From Glycomyces lechevalierae (GTDB lineage Bacteria > Actinomycetota > Actinomycetes > Mycobacteriales > Micromonosporaceae), in the NCBI RefSeq assembly GCF_027622945.1, contig NZ_JAPZVQ010000001.1:287183-351182 (forward strand): a stretch of DNA of 64,000 bases, in the 5' to 3' direction. This document shows positions 48,826-57,675 of the stretch, in pieces. The stretch's first letter is position 1, and each line of letters begins with the position of its first letter. Below the pieces are notes generated by a model. It did not search any database. It was not told the DNA's origin and saw only the letters and a list, made by a program, of their open reading frames with translations. Made by a program: the position numbers and the translations under genes.

Positions 48826-49848
48826 TTGGCCGTCACGCTGAAGGACATCGCCGCCGAGGCCGGGGTGAGCCTCATGACCGTGTCCAACGTGGTCAACGGC
48901 AAGCAGGCCCGCGTCTCCGCGGCCACCCGCGACCGCATCATGCGGATCGTCGAGGACCGCGGGTACGTGCCCAGCGCCTCCGCCCGCAGCCTCGCCGCCA
49001 AGTCCTCCCGCCTCGTCGGGCTCCTCGTGCCCGCCGAGGACGAGGCGAGCCTGACCATCAGCCCCCACACCGTCGAGGTCATCGGCATGCTCGAACGCGA
49101 GCTGCGCCGCCTCGACTACCACCTCATGCTGCGCGGCATCGCCCACCGGGCCGAGATCACCGAGGCCCTGCGCTCATGGCACCTCGACGGCGCGGTCCTC
49201 CTCGGCTTCCTGGACGCCGAGATCGACCGCCTCAACGTCCGCACCGTGGGCGACGTCGCGCTCGTCGCGATGGACTGCTACTCCGAGAACCCGCTCGCCC
49301 TCGGCGTCCGCTCCGACGACTTCGGCGGCGCCGCCCTCGCCACCGAACACCTTGCGGCCCTAGGGCACCGCCGCATCGCCTTCGCCGGGCCCGGGTTCTC
49401 CGCCACGGGCGTCGTGCGGCGCCGCTTCGAGGGGTACCGGCACGTGCTGGGCGAGCACGGGATCGCGTACGACCCCGAGCTGGTGTCCGCCGTCGAGATC
49501 ACCCGCGGCGATGGCGTCGCGTACGGGCGGCGGCTCGCCCGCGAGCGACCGGACGTCACCGCCGTGGTCACCACCGCCGACCTCCTCGCCATCGGCACCG
49601 TCGAAGGCCTGCGCGCCGAGGGCCGGTCCGTGCCCGGAGACGTCTCGGTGATCGGCTACGACGACGCGGACATCGCCGCGTACGTGACGCCGAAGCTCAC
49701 CACCGTCGCCCAGGACCTGCCCGGGAAGGCCGCCGAAGCCGTGCGGCTCATGATGGGCCGCCTCGCCGGCGACGCGCGCCCCGCGGCCGCGACCACCCTG
49801 CCGGTGCGCCTCGTCGAGCGCGAGACCGCCGCGCCGCCGCGAAGTTGA
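48826..49848 (+). CDS. LacI-family transcriptional regulator
   Basis: A 340-residue LacI protein starting at TTG 48826 behind AGGAGG. The HTH is TLKDIAAEAGVSLMTVSNVVNGKQARVSAATRDRIMRI, with hinge AARSLAAKSSRLVG-type sequence near residue 55, then a periplasmic-binding-like sugar domain (LGVRSDDFGGAALATEHLAALGHRRIAFAGP, YGRRLARERPDVTAVVTTADLLAIGTV). It is divergent from the alpha-glucosidase/ABC operon and probably represses it in the absence of the imported sugar, acting at the palindrome at 48714-48737. Confidence 0.92.
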   Translation: MAVTLKDIAAEAGVSLMTVSNVVNGKQARVSAATRDRIMRIVEDRGYVPSASARSLAAKSSRLVGLLVPAEDEASLTISPHTVEVIGMLERELRRLDYHLMLRGIAHRAEITEALRSWHLDGAVLLGFLDAEIDRLNVRTVGDVALVAMDCYSENPLALGVRSDDFGGAALATEHLAALGHRRIAFAGPGFSATGVVRRRFEGYRHVLGEHGIAYDPELVSAVEITRGDGVAYGRRLARERPDVTAVVTTADLLAIGTVEGLRAEGRSVPGDVSVIGYDDADIAAYVTPKLTTVAQDLPGKAAEAVRLMMGRLAGDARPAAATTLPVRLVERETAAPPRS

Positions 49849-49904
49849 GCACCTTTGACGGTTTCTTTATGGCCGCCGCCCCCGGCACGGGGAATGATGG
49901 GTCC

Positions 49905-52433
49905 GTGTCACGTGGACAACTGCGGATCTACCTCGGCGCGGCCCCCGGGGTCGGCAAGACCTTCGCCGCGCTCGAAGAGGCGCAGCGGCGCAGGGAGCGC
50001 GGCACCGACGTGGTCGTCGGATTCGTGGAGACGCACGGGCGGCCGCACACGACCGCCCTGCTCGACGGCCTGGAGGCCGTACCCCGCAAGGTCCTCGACG
50101 GCATCGCGGAACTCGACGTCGCGGCCGTGCTCGCGCGGGCGCCGAAGGTCGCGATCGTCGACGAGCTCGCGCACACCAACGCGCCGGGCGCGCGCAACAT
50201 GAAGCGCTGGGAGGACGTCGACGAGCTGCTCGACGCCGGGATCGACGTCATCTCCACGGTGAACGTGCAGGACCTCGCGTCGCTCAACGACGTCGTCGCC
50301 CAGATCACCGGCGTGCCGCAGGAGGAGACCGTCCCGGACGAGGTCGTGCGCCGCGCCGACCAGGTCGAACTCGCGGACATCACCCCCGAGGCGCTGCGGC
50401 GGCGCATGGTCCACGGCAACGTCTACCCGCCCGAGAAGGTCGGGCCCGCGCTCGCCAACTACTTCCGGGTCGGGAACTTGACCGCGCTGCGCGAGATCGC
50501 GCTGCTGTGGCTGGCCGACAAGGTCGAGGACCAGCTCGAGCAGTACCGCGAGGCCCAGCACATCACTGCGACCTGGGAGTCGAAGGAGCGCGTCGTCGTG
50601 GCGCTCTCCGGCGGCGACGAAGGCGACACGCTCATCCGGCGGGCCGCGCGGATCGCGGCGCGCTCGGGCGGGGCCGACCTCAAGGCCGTGTACGTCGCGT
50701 CCGGCGACGGCCTCACCAGCGCCCGATCCGCACGGAACCTCGCCCGGCAGCGCAACCTCGTCGAAGACCTCGGCGGCTCCTACCACCAGGTGGTGGGGCG
50801 GGCGATCCCGAACGCGCTCTTGGAGTTCGCGCGCGGCGTGAACGCGACCCAGCTGGTGCTCGGGGCCTCCAGCCGGGGCCGGTTCGCGCAGATGCTCTCG
50901 CGCGGCGTCGGCGTCACGACCACGGCGAGCTCCGGGAAGATCGACGTCCACCTGGTGAGCCACGAGCGGGTCGCGGCCGTGAAGCGCGGCCGCGGGGGCC
51001 GCGGCATGATCGGCCGGGGCCGCCGCGGGTTCGGGATCGCGCTGGCGCTCATCGGGGTCCCCGCGCTGTGCATGGCGCTGCTGCCGCTCCACGAGGAGCT
51101 CTCGCTGACGACGATGATCCTCATCGTCCTCACCGCCGTCATGGGTCTGACGCTCGCCGGCGGCATGTGGCCGGCGCTGCTCGGCGCGCTCGCGGGTAGC
51201 CTGCTGCTCAACTACTTCTTCACCAAGCCCTACAACACGTTCAAGATCCACGACCAGGAACAGCTGATCTCCCTGGCGATCTTCATCGCCCTCGCACTCG
51301 GCGGCGCGAGCGTCGTGAACCTCTCGGCCGCACGGGCCCGGGTCGCCGCGCGCGCCAGCGCCGAGGCGCAGACCCTGGCGACGCTCGCGGGCACCGTGCT
51401 GCGCGGCGGCAGCCGGGTCGAGGACCTCCTCGAACGGCTGCGCGAGACGTTCTCGCTCGATTCGGTGACGCTGCTGGAGCGCACCGAGGCCGGGGCCGGG
51501 CCGGCCGAGCGGCAGGACCCGCGGCTGTGGCGGGTCGTCGCGTGCGCGGGCGAGGGCTGCACGAGCCCGGGCAGGGCCGAGAACGACCTGCCGATCAACG
51601 ACGACCTCGCGCTGGCGCTGCGAGGGCACACGCTCGACGCGGCCGACCGGCGGATCGCGCAGGCCTTCGCGATGCACGCGGCCGCCGCGCTCGAACACGA
51701 GCGGCTGGAGCGGCAGGCGGCGGCCGTGCAGCGGCTCACCGACACGGACAAGCTGCGCACGGCGCTGCTCGCGGCCGTCTCGCACGACCTGCGCACCCCG
51801 CTCGCGTCCGCGCGGGTCTCGGTGTCGAGCCTGCGGTCCACTGGGGACCTGTTCACGCCGGAGGAGCGGGACGAGCTGCTGGAGTCCGCCGAGACCTCGC
51901 TCTCGCGGCTCACGAGCCTGGTGGACAACCTGCTCGACATGAGCCGCCTCCAGGCCGGGGTGCTCGGCGCGAACCCGGTGCCGGTGGCCTTGGACGACGC
52001 GGTGCCGTGGGCGCTCGACGAGCTCGGCGACCCCGCGGCGGCCGTGCGGCTCGACGTGGCCCCGGACCTGCCGGAGGTGCGGGCCGATCCCGGTCTGCTG
52101 CAGCGGATCCTGGTGAACATCGTGGCGAACGCGCTGCGGTTCAGCCCGGCGGGCGAGCCGCCGCTGGTGATCGCCGGGAAGCAGGGCGACCTCGTGGAGC
52201 TGCGCGTCGTCGACCGCGGCCCGGGCGTGCCGGACGAGAGCCGCGAGATGATGTTCACGCCGTTCCAGCGGCTCGGCGACCGCAACAACACGAGCGGCGT
52301 GGGCCTCGGGCTCGCGCTCTCGCGCGGCCTCGCCGAGGCCATGGGCGGCTCGCTGGTCGCCGAGGCGACCCCGGGCGGCGGACTGACGATGGTGCTGGCG
52401 CTGCCGCAAGTGCATGAGAAGGGCACGGAGTGA
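49905..52433 (+). CDS. kdpD: KdpD sensor histidine kinase
   Basis: An 842-residue osmosensing kinase with the full KdpD order: N-terminal KdpD domain with Walker A GAAPGVGKT (residues 11-19) and VAIVDELAHTNAPGARNMKRWEDV, a Usp domain (VVVALSGGDEGDTLIRRAARIAARSG, LGASSRGRFAQMLSRG), four closely spaced transmembrane helices (about residues 380-470), GAF-like region, then HisKA LLAAVSHDLRTPLASARVS and the ATPase domain. KdpD senses K+ limitation and turgor. GTG 49905 is chosen because VSRGQLRIYLGAAPG fits family starts; ATG 49869 is in frame. Its stop overlaps kdpE. No kdpFABC genes are in the window. Confidence 0.9.
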   Translation: MSRGQLRIYLGAAPGVGKTFAALEEAQRRRERGTDVVVGFVETHGRPHTTALLDGLEAVPRKVLDGIAELDVAAVLARAPKVAIVDELAHTNAPGARNMKRWEDVDELLDAGIDVISTVNVQDLASLNDVVAQITGVPQEETVPDEVVRRADQVELADITPEALRRRMVHGNVYPPEKVGPALANYFRVGNLTALREIALLWLADKVEDQLEQYREAQHITATWESKERVVVALSGGDEGDTLIRRAARIAARSGGADLKAVYVASGDGLTSARSARNLARQRNLVEDLGGSYHQVVGRAIPNALLEFARGVNATQLVLGASSRGRFAQMLSRGVGVTTTASSGKIDVHLVSHERVAAVKRGRGGRGMIGRGRRGFGIALALIGVPALCMALLPLHEELSLTTMILIVLTAVMGLTLAGGMWPALLGALAGSLLLNYFFTKPYNTFKIHDQEQLISLAIFIALALGGASVVNLSAARARVAARASAEAQTLATLAGTVLRGGSRVEDLLERLRETFSLDSVTLLERTEAGAGPAERQDPRLWRVVACAGEGCTSPGRAENDLPINDDLALALRGHTLDAADRRIAQAFAMHAAAALEHERLERQAAAVQRLTDTDKLRTALLAAVSHDLRTPLASARVSVSSLRSTGDLFTPEERDELLESAETSLSRLTSLVDNLLDMSRLQAGVLGANPVPVALDDAVPWALDELGDPAAAVRLDVAPDLPEVRADPGLLQRILVNIVANALRFSPAGEPPLVIAGKQGDLVELRVVDRGPGVPDESREMMFTPFQRLGDRNNTSGVGLGLALSRGLAEAMGGSLVAEATPGGGLTMVLALPQVHEKGTE

Positions 52434-53104
52434 TCAAGATCCTGGTCGTGGACGACGAACCGCAGATCGCGCGGGCACTGCGGATCAATCTGAGCGCGCA
52501 CGGGTACGAGGTGACCACCGCGCCCGACGGGGCGCAGGCGCTGCGCGCCGCCGCCGGGGTCGTGCCCGACCTGGTGGTGCTCGACCTCGGCCTGCCCGAC
52601 ATGGACGGCACCGAGGTCATCACGGGCCTGCGCGGCTGGACGAGCGTGCCGATCCTGGTGCTCTCGGGCCGGGCCGCCAGCGCCGAGAAGATCGCCGCGC
52701 TCGACGCCGGCGCGGACGACTACGTGACCAAGCCCTTCGACATCGGCGAACTCCTCGCCCGCGTCCGGGCCGCCACCCGCCGCGGCAACGCGGCCGGCGA
52801 CTCGCCGGTCACCGAGATCGGCGGCGCGACCGTCAACCTCGCCGTCCGCGAGGTCAAGCGCGACGGCAAGGAAGTGCGGCTCACGAAGACCGAGTGGCAG
52901 CTCCTCGAGGTGCTGCTGCGCAATCCGGGCAAGCTCGTGGGCCAGCGCGAGCTGCTGCACCGCGTCTGGGGCCCGAACTACGACCGCGAGACGAACTACC
53001 TGCGCCAGTACATGGCGCAGCTGCGCCGCAAACTCGAAGCCGACCCGGCCCGGCCGGTCCACCTCCTCACGGAGCCGGGCATGGGCTACCGCTTCCGGCC
53101 CTGA
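52430..53104 (+). CDS. kdpE: KdpE response regulator
   Basis: A 224-residue OmpR-type regulator starting at GTG 52430, overlapping the kdpD stop. The receiver has acidic DDE at 8-10, phospho-acceptor Asp 52 in VVLDLGLPDMDG and Lys in DDYVTKPFDIGELLARV. The winged helix (about 125-222, LTKTEWQLLEVLLRNPGKLVGQRELLHRVWGPNYDRETNYLRQYMAQLRRKLE) is the classic KdpE form. It normally activates kdpFABC; here the target operon must lie elsewhere. Confidence 0.93.
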   Translation: MIKILVVDDEPQIARALRINLSAHGYEVTTAPDGAQALRAAAGVVPDLVVLDLGLPDMDGTEVITGLRGWTSVPILVLSGRAASAEKIAALDAGADDYVTKPFDIGELLARVRAATRRGNAAGDSPVTEIGGATVNLAVREVKRDGKEVRLTKTEWQLLEVLLRNPGKLVGQRELLHRVWGPNYDRETNYLRQYMAQLRRKLEADPARPVHLLTEPGMGYRFRP

Positions 53105-53156
53105 CGCCTGGCGCCCGGTTCGTACGATGTGGACCGGTCGATCGTTTGGAGGCGTC

Positions 53157-53732
53157 ATGGACGGGACTGGCGCGAGGCCGCGCGGGCTCGGATTCGCGAG
53201 CGGTGTGCTGTGGGTCCTGACCGGGCTCCTCGTGGCGGCCGCGGTGGTGATGATCGCGATGTACGGCCGGTTCCAGGAGGACTCGGGCCGGGCCTGCTCC
53301 GAGGTGGCGGACCTGGAGCCGCCGGGCGGCTGGAGCGACGCGTCGTTCCCTTGCGAGCAGTTGGGGCCCATGGCCTGGTACCTGCCGTACTGGGGCTCGG
53401 TGGCCGGCTGTCTGGTCTTCGCGGCGCTGTTCCTGGTCGCGGCGGTCCTCACCGGCCGGTCGCATCCGCGGGCGCGCGGGTTCGCGCTGTGGACCGGCGT
53501 CGCGGCGGTCGTGCTGCTGGCCGTCCCCGGTCTGCTGGACCTGGGCCGGGCCCTCGGCGCGATCGGCGCGAACCAGGCCGACAGCCTGGTGGCCGACCGG
53601 CTTCACGAGACGTTCCCGGCGTGGGTGGAGACGATGTCCACGGTGGTGCAGGTGCTCGTGGTCGTCGGGGTGGCGACGGCGGCGTGGCTGCTGTCGCGCC
53701 CGGAGGTGCGGGCGTTCCTCAAGCGGCGCTAG
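53157..53732 (+). CDS. hypothetical four-helix membrane protein
   Basis: A 191-residue protein with four hydrophobic segments and an extracytoplasmic loop after helix 1 holding two cysteines (RACSEVADLEPPGGWSDASFPCEQLG), possibly disulfide-linked outside. Helices 2-4 are separated by short loops and the C-terminus is basic (SRPEVRAFLKRR). I do not recognise a family. Start ATG 53157 has TTGGAGG at a good distance. The stop shares CTAG 53729-53732 with the convergent PL8 gene. Confidence 0.7.
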   Translation: MDGTGARPRGLGFASGVLWVLTGLLVAAAVVMIAMYGRFQEDSGRACSEVADLEPPGGWSDASFPCEQLGPMAWYLPYWGSVAGCLVFAALFLVAAVLTGRSHPRARGFALWTGVAAVVLLAVPGLLDLGRALGAIGANQADSLVADRLHETFPAWVETMSTVVQVLVVVGVATAAWLLSRPEVRAFLKRR

Positions 53733-56170
53733 CGCAGTCGGACGGTGTGGGTCCGGCCCAGCGTGCCTCCGGTGTGGACGGTGAGCTTCGCCTGGTCGCC
53801 GAGTTCGGCTTCGATCGTGTCGTCCGTGTCGAGGACTTCGCTGGCGGCGTAAGGCAGTTCGACGGTGATCGTCTCGGAAGTGCGGCCGGGGTCGGCCACG
53901 GCGACGGCGATGCCGTCCTCGCTTCGGGTGACGATCACGGTGGCGGGGCCGTCGCAGGCGAGGCCGCCGGTCTCGCCGGCCTGCCAGAAGTGGGCGGCGA
54001 GCACGCTGTCTGAGGCGACGGCCTGCACGGTCGTGGTGTTGGCGAGGACCTCGAGGGTGGGGTTGGCGGCCCAGACCGCGGTCTCGGCGGCGGTGGCGGT
54101 AGGCAGCAGCATGTAGGCGTACGAGGCGTCGGTGGGCGAGACGCCGTGGTCGTACCAGAGGGTGGCGTACTTGCGGGTGTGCACGTCGGTGTCGCCGCCG
54201 CCGGTGGTGCCGCCCTGCTCGATGTCGTTCCAGGCGCCCCGGCGCGTCTCGCGTCCGACGCGCAGTCCGGGGTTCTCGCCGGGGAAGACGTAGCCGGCGA
54301 CGCCGGGCAGGTGGAGCCAGGCGGCGCCGTCGACGGCGGTCTTGAGGTCGGTGTCCTCCTGGGGGAAGACGCCGTCGACCGCCATGCGGCGGTCGCCGTC
54401 GGCGTGGCGGTTGCGGTGCTCCACGGTGGTCCAGACGGCGCGGCCGTCCGAGGCGGTGATGCCCGCGCCGAGCGCGCAGATGACGTCGTCGACCACGAAC
54501 CAGGCCTTCTTGGCGCGCAGGGAGGAGCCTTCGGCGGCGAGGTCCATCGCGGTGGCCGCGTACCGGTCGTCGAGTGCCGCGCCGCCCGCCACTTCGTTCT
54601 CGGGCAGGTGGACGACGAGGTCGTGGCCGTGCCCGATGACCTCGCGCTCGCGCGAGTCGACGGTGATGCCGGGGAGCCGGTAGGGGTTGGCGGTGGGCCA
54701 GAACTCGTCGCCGAACTGGAGCGGGTCGTCCACGGTGTACAGGTAGGACGTGCCGTCGCCGAGGTACCAGCCGCGCAGGTTCTCGCCGCCGACCATCTCG
54801 TACCCGGCGACGCGGCGGGAGGACATGGACAGCGCCCACGACCACTGCGGGCGGCGCACGACGAGGCGGGCCATGTTCGGGTAGACGCGGGTCAGCTCGG
54901 GGCGGGGCGCGGCCTCGATCGCGTTGTCCGCCAGGAGTTCCCGGGTCTGCCTGATGCCGCGCGGCTCCATGGACTCGAAGAACGGGACGGCCGAGCGCTC
55001 GATCCAGCCGCGCGCCTGGGCCCGCCACCGGTCGCGGTACTCGGCGGGGGCGAACTCGGCGAGGGCGAGCAGCGCGGCGGTGATCTCGGGCCCGGTGTGG
55101 CTGTCGCGCTGGGTCGGGCGGGCGATCGCCCTGCCGCGCAGGCAGTCCATGAACAGGCCGTCCTCGGCGAACGGGGTGATGGAGCGGTCGACCGCGTCGT
55201 ACAGCCCGGCCAGCTCGGGGTCGGTGACCTCCCAGACCGAGCCCTGCAGGAGCGCGAGCGCGAAGGTGAGCGAGTTGAGCAGGACGAGCCCGTAGCTGCC
55301 GGTGCTCGGCACGTGCCCGTGCTGGATGAACGAGCCGTCGCGGTGGAAGCCGTCGCCTTCGTCCACGAGCCGGAACAGGCTGTTCTCGCCGTCCTCGGCG
55401 GTGTCGGAGAGGCCGTCGCGGGCGAGTTCGAGCTTGGCGAAGTCCTCCCCCACGAGGCCGCGCAGGGCCACGATCGCGGCCTTGTCCGCGCGGTTGGCGC
55501 CGGTCTCGCGCGTCTCGGACGCGGAGGTGCGCTCGTCGGCATTGGGGCAGAAGCGGTCCACGACGGCGACGTAGCGGCCGAGGTGGTCGCGCGGGATGCG
55601 GTCGCGCATGAGGGTGCAGATCTGCATGAGCGCGGAAGGCGCGCCGATCTCCCACCAGTACCAGTTGCCCGCCGGCTCGGCGTCCTCGTTGTAGCCCAGG
55701 CGGTAGAGGAGGTCGAGCGCCCCGACCACGTCCTCCGCGACGTCGTCGCGGTCGAACAGCTCGGTGCCGGGCGTGGCCCAGGCCAGGGCGATGCGGCGCA
55801 GGCGGACGTAGGAGTTGGTGAAGCCCAGGGGATCGGCGGCGGGGCCGAGGTCGGGCCAGAGCCCGGTGCGGTCCGCGCCGCGGTCCATCACCTCCCACTC
55901 CTCGGCGGATTCGCGGTCGAGCACGCGCAGCGGCCGCCCGTAGTCGATGCCGTCGTTCGCGGTGACGCCGCCGGTGAGGAGGGACTTCGCCCGCTCGCGG
56001 AGGGCGGCGACGTCGAGCGGGCCGGAGCCGGCCCAGGGCTCGGGCTCCTCGGGGAGCGCCGAGATGACGCCCAGGTCGGGTTCGCGCAGCATCACGGCGG
56101 CGGCCGCGGCGCCGACGCCGACGAGGCCGAGGGCCCCTCCGAGGAGCACTCGTCGATCCAAAGGCGGCAT
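53729..56170 (-). CDS. polysaccharide lyase family 8 (hyaluronate/chondroitin/xanthan lyase-like), Tat signal
   Basis: An 813-residue enzyme of the PL8 family. The N-terminus has a Tat-like signal (LDRRVLLGGALGLVGVGAAA). The alpha-toroid domain contains the catalytic Asn in NWYWWEIGAPSALMQIC, His and Tyr in DGSFIQHGHVPSTGSYGLVLL, and an Arg in the following segment; the C-terminal beta-sandwich domains follow (NMARLVVRRPQWSWALSMSSRRVAGYEMVGGEN and later strands). PL8 lyases cut uronic-acid-containing polymers by beta-elimination; which polymer cannot be told. It stands alone, with no transporter beside it. Confidence 0.9.
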   Translation of the reverse strand: MPPLDRRVLLGGALGLVGVGAAAAAVMLREPDLGVISALPEEPEPWAGSGPLDVAALRERAKSLLTGGVTANDGIDYGRPLRVLDRESAEEWEVMDRGADRTGLWPDLGPAADPLGFTNSYVRLRRIALAWATPGTELFDRDDVAEDVVGALDLLYRLGYNEDAEPAGNWYWWEIGAPSALMQICTLMRDRIPRDHLGRYVAVVDRFCPNADERTSASETRETGANRADKAAIVALRGLVGEDFAKLELARDGLSDTAEDGENSLFRLVDEGDGFHRDGSFIQHGHVPSTGSYGLVLLNSLTFALALLQGSVWEVTDPELAGLYDAVDRSITPFAEDGLFMDCLRGRAIARPTQRDSHTGPEITAALLALAEFAPAEYRDRWRAQARGWIERSAVPFFESMEPRGIRQTRELLADNAIEAAPRPELTRVYPNMARLVVRRPQWSWALSMSSRRVAGYEMVGGENLRGWYLGDGTSYLYTVDDPLQFGDEFWPTANPYRLPGITVDSREREVIGHGHDLVVHLPENEVAGGAALDDRYAATAMDLAAEGSSLRAKKAWFVVDDVICALGAGITASDGRAVWTTVEHRNRHADGDRRMAVDGVFPQEDTDLKTAVDGAAWLHLPGVAGYVFPGENPGLRVGRETRRGAWNDIEQGGTTGGGDTDVHTRKYATLWYDHGVSPTDASYAYMLLPTATAAETAVWAANPTLEVLANTTTVQAVASDSVLAAHFWQAGETGGLACDGPATVIVTRSEDGIAVAVADPGRTSETITVELPYAASEVLDTDDTIEAELGDQAKLTVHTGGTLGRTHTVRLR

Positions 56171-56259
56171 GCGGTTCCAACTCCGAGCGGCGGCAAAGTC
56201 GCGCCCATACTAGCCGCCTCGCACACCCGTCCCGCACGCAAAGGCGACGGGCGTTCGCC

Positions 56260-57498
56260 TTATGCCGCTTGGGCGACGAGGTCGTCGGCGCGGGTGCGGC
56301 CGCGGGCGACGTAGGCGTCGGTGAAGCGTTCGAGGACGGCGGCGAGGGCCGGGTCCGGTTGGGCCGCAAGGGCGGCGGTGAAGCAGGCGGTGGCGGCGCG
56401 GTGGAGGGCGTCGTCGTGGAGGGCGGCGGTGGCGGCGCGGAGGTAGAGGTCCGCGGCGGTGGCGCGGTGCCAGAGCGGTTCGAGGGCGGCGCGGGCGCGC
56501 TGGGCCGCGAGCGGGTCGTCGAAGAGCGCGGCGGCGAAGGCGACGGGCGCGATCCAGTCGGGTCCGGGCTGGGCGTCGATCATGCGCAGTTCCAGATAGG
56601 AGCCGCGGGGCCGCACGGGCGGGAACAGGGTCGAGAGGTGGTAGTCGAGGTCGTCCAAGGTGGGCGCCTGGTGGTAGTCGCCGTTGATCCAGTCGCGGAA
56701 GGTGAGGCCGCGCGGGACGGTCCAGCGGCCGGGGCCGCGCACGGCCATCACGCGGGCGTCGAGGGCGTAGCGGGCCCAGGACTCGCGCGGGTCGCCTTGG
56801 GCGCCATGGCCTGCAACGACAGGGCGGGAGCGGGTGCGGTCGATCGCGGCCCACACGTGCTGGCGGGTCGAGCGCCACATGCTGGGCTCGCCCCGGCGCA
56901 GCGGCGAGTTGGCGAACGCGGCGATGAGGACGGGCGCGAGGCGGTGCGCCAGGTCCCAGCGGTCGGCGATCCCCTGGGGGCCGTCGACGTCGAGCCCGAT
57001 GTCGACGCAGACCTGGACGGACGCGGTGTTGGACATCATCCAGCGGCCGGCGCGGCCGTCCTGGTCGAACAGCTCCTCCATCGCCTGGTAGCGCGGCGTG
57101 CGGAGGACTCTGCGGGGCAGGCGGATCGGGTCGAGGCCGAGCCCGAGGAGCTCGTAGCCTTCGGCGGCGAGGGCCGAGGCAACGCGGCGGCGGTCGGGTT
57201 CGAGCTCGGCGAAGCACTCCCCCGCCGAGGCGGCGGGCCTGGAGCTGAGCTCGAGGGCGCCGCCGGGCTCGAAGCTGAGGCGGCTGCGGCGGGGCAGCGC
57301 GTCCCGAACGGCGAGCACGGCTTTGAGGGATTCGGGATCGAGACGGCGGCGGCGGTCGGCCGCGCTGGTCACGAGCGATTCGACCTCGGCGCCGATGCGG
57401 GCCGGGACGGTGGGGCGGAAGCTCTGGGCCGCGATGTGGTCGAAGGCCGCTTCCACGGTGAGGGGCGGGGCGGCGACGAAGAGCGAGGCGTCGGACAT
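56260..57498 (-). CDS. egtA: ergothioneine biosynthesis glutamate-cysteine ligase EgtA
   Basis: A 412-residue GCS2-like ligase. It has RIGAEVESLV, the substrate loop RRSRLSFEPGGALELSSRPAASAGEC, RTPRYQAMEELFDQDGRAGRWMMSNTASVQVCVDIG and ESWARYALDARVMAVRG, matching EgtA, which makes gamma-glutamyl-cysteine for ergothioneine. The rest of the egt set is not adjacent. Upstream, at 57525-57543, lies a TCCTA-N9-TAGGA element shared with three other sulfur-linked genes, suggesting control by sulfur or thiol status. ATG 57498 is the chosen start. Confidence 0.85.
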   Translation of the reverse strand: MSDASLFVAAPPLTVEAAFDHIAAQSFRPTVPARIGAEVESLVTSAADRRRRLDPESLKAVLAVRDALPRRSRLSFEPGGALELSSRPAASAGECFAELEPDRRRVASALAAEGYELLGLGLDPIRLPRRVLRTPRYQAMEELFDQDGRAGRWMMSNTASVQVCVDIGLDVDGPQGIADRWDLAHRLAPVLIAAFANSPLRRGEPSMWRSTRQHVWAAIDRTRSRPVVAGHGAQGDPRESWARYALDARVMAVRGPGRWTVPRGLTFRDWINGDYHQAPTLDDLDYHLSTLFPPVRPRGSYLELRMIDAQPGPDWIAPVAFAAALFDDPLAAQRARAALEPLWHRATAADLYLRAATAALHDDALHRAATACFTAALAAQPDPALAAVLERFTDAYVARGRTRADDLVAQAA

Positions 57499-57524
57499 GG
57501 GTGACCTCCGAGCGGTGATCTTTA

Positions 57525-57543
57525 TCCTATCTATTCGCTAGGA
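57525..57543. promoter_or_regulatory. TCCTA-N9-TAGGA element upstream of egtA
   Basis: TCCTA-tctattcgc-TAGGA, extended to 7-base arms TATCCTA/TAGGATA. It lies 27 bases upstream of the egtA start codon, in the promoter zone. The flanking sequence read on the egtA strand also has GATAGGA, as in the other copies. Confidence 0.72.
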
Positions 57544-57592
57544 TATCTAGATTTTAGAGGCCGAGAACACTTCGCGCAAGTGACCGCTTGAT

Positions 57593-57611
57593 TCCCATTT
57601 GATCAGTAGGA
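57593..57611. promoter_or_regulatory. TCCCA-N9-TAGGA element before the winged-helix gene
   Basis: Same spacing as the other three elements with one mismatch in the left arm. The right half overlaps TAGGAT (57607-57612), a likely -10 for the winged-helix gene, so a bound protein would block transcription. It may be an autoregulatory site. Confidence 0.6.
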
Positions 57612-57675
57612 TATGCTCGCTGCGGTGCCGCCCGCTCCGAATCCGTTCCGCACGACCGAAACCGAAGGCGCCGCC

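Noticed and set aside
53749..56170. Long rightward frame opposite the PL8 gene
   Set aside because: Antisense to an 813-residue protein with catalytic Asn, His and Tyr motifs; its product has no recognisable domain.
56210..57217. Arg/Pro-rich frame overlapping egtA on the same strand
   Set aside because: Out-of-frame shadow of egtA; the egtA frame carries conserved ligase motifs and a good start.
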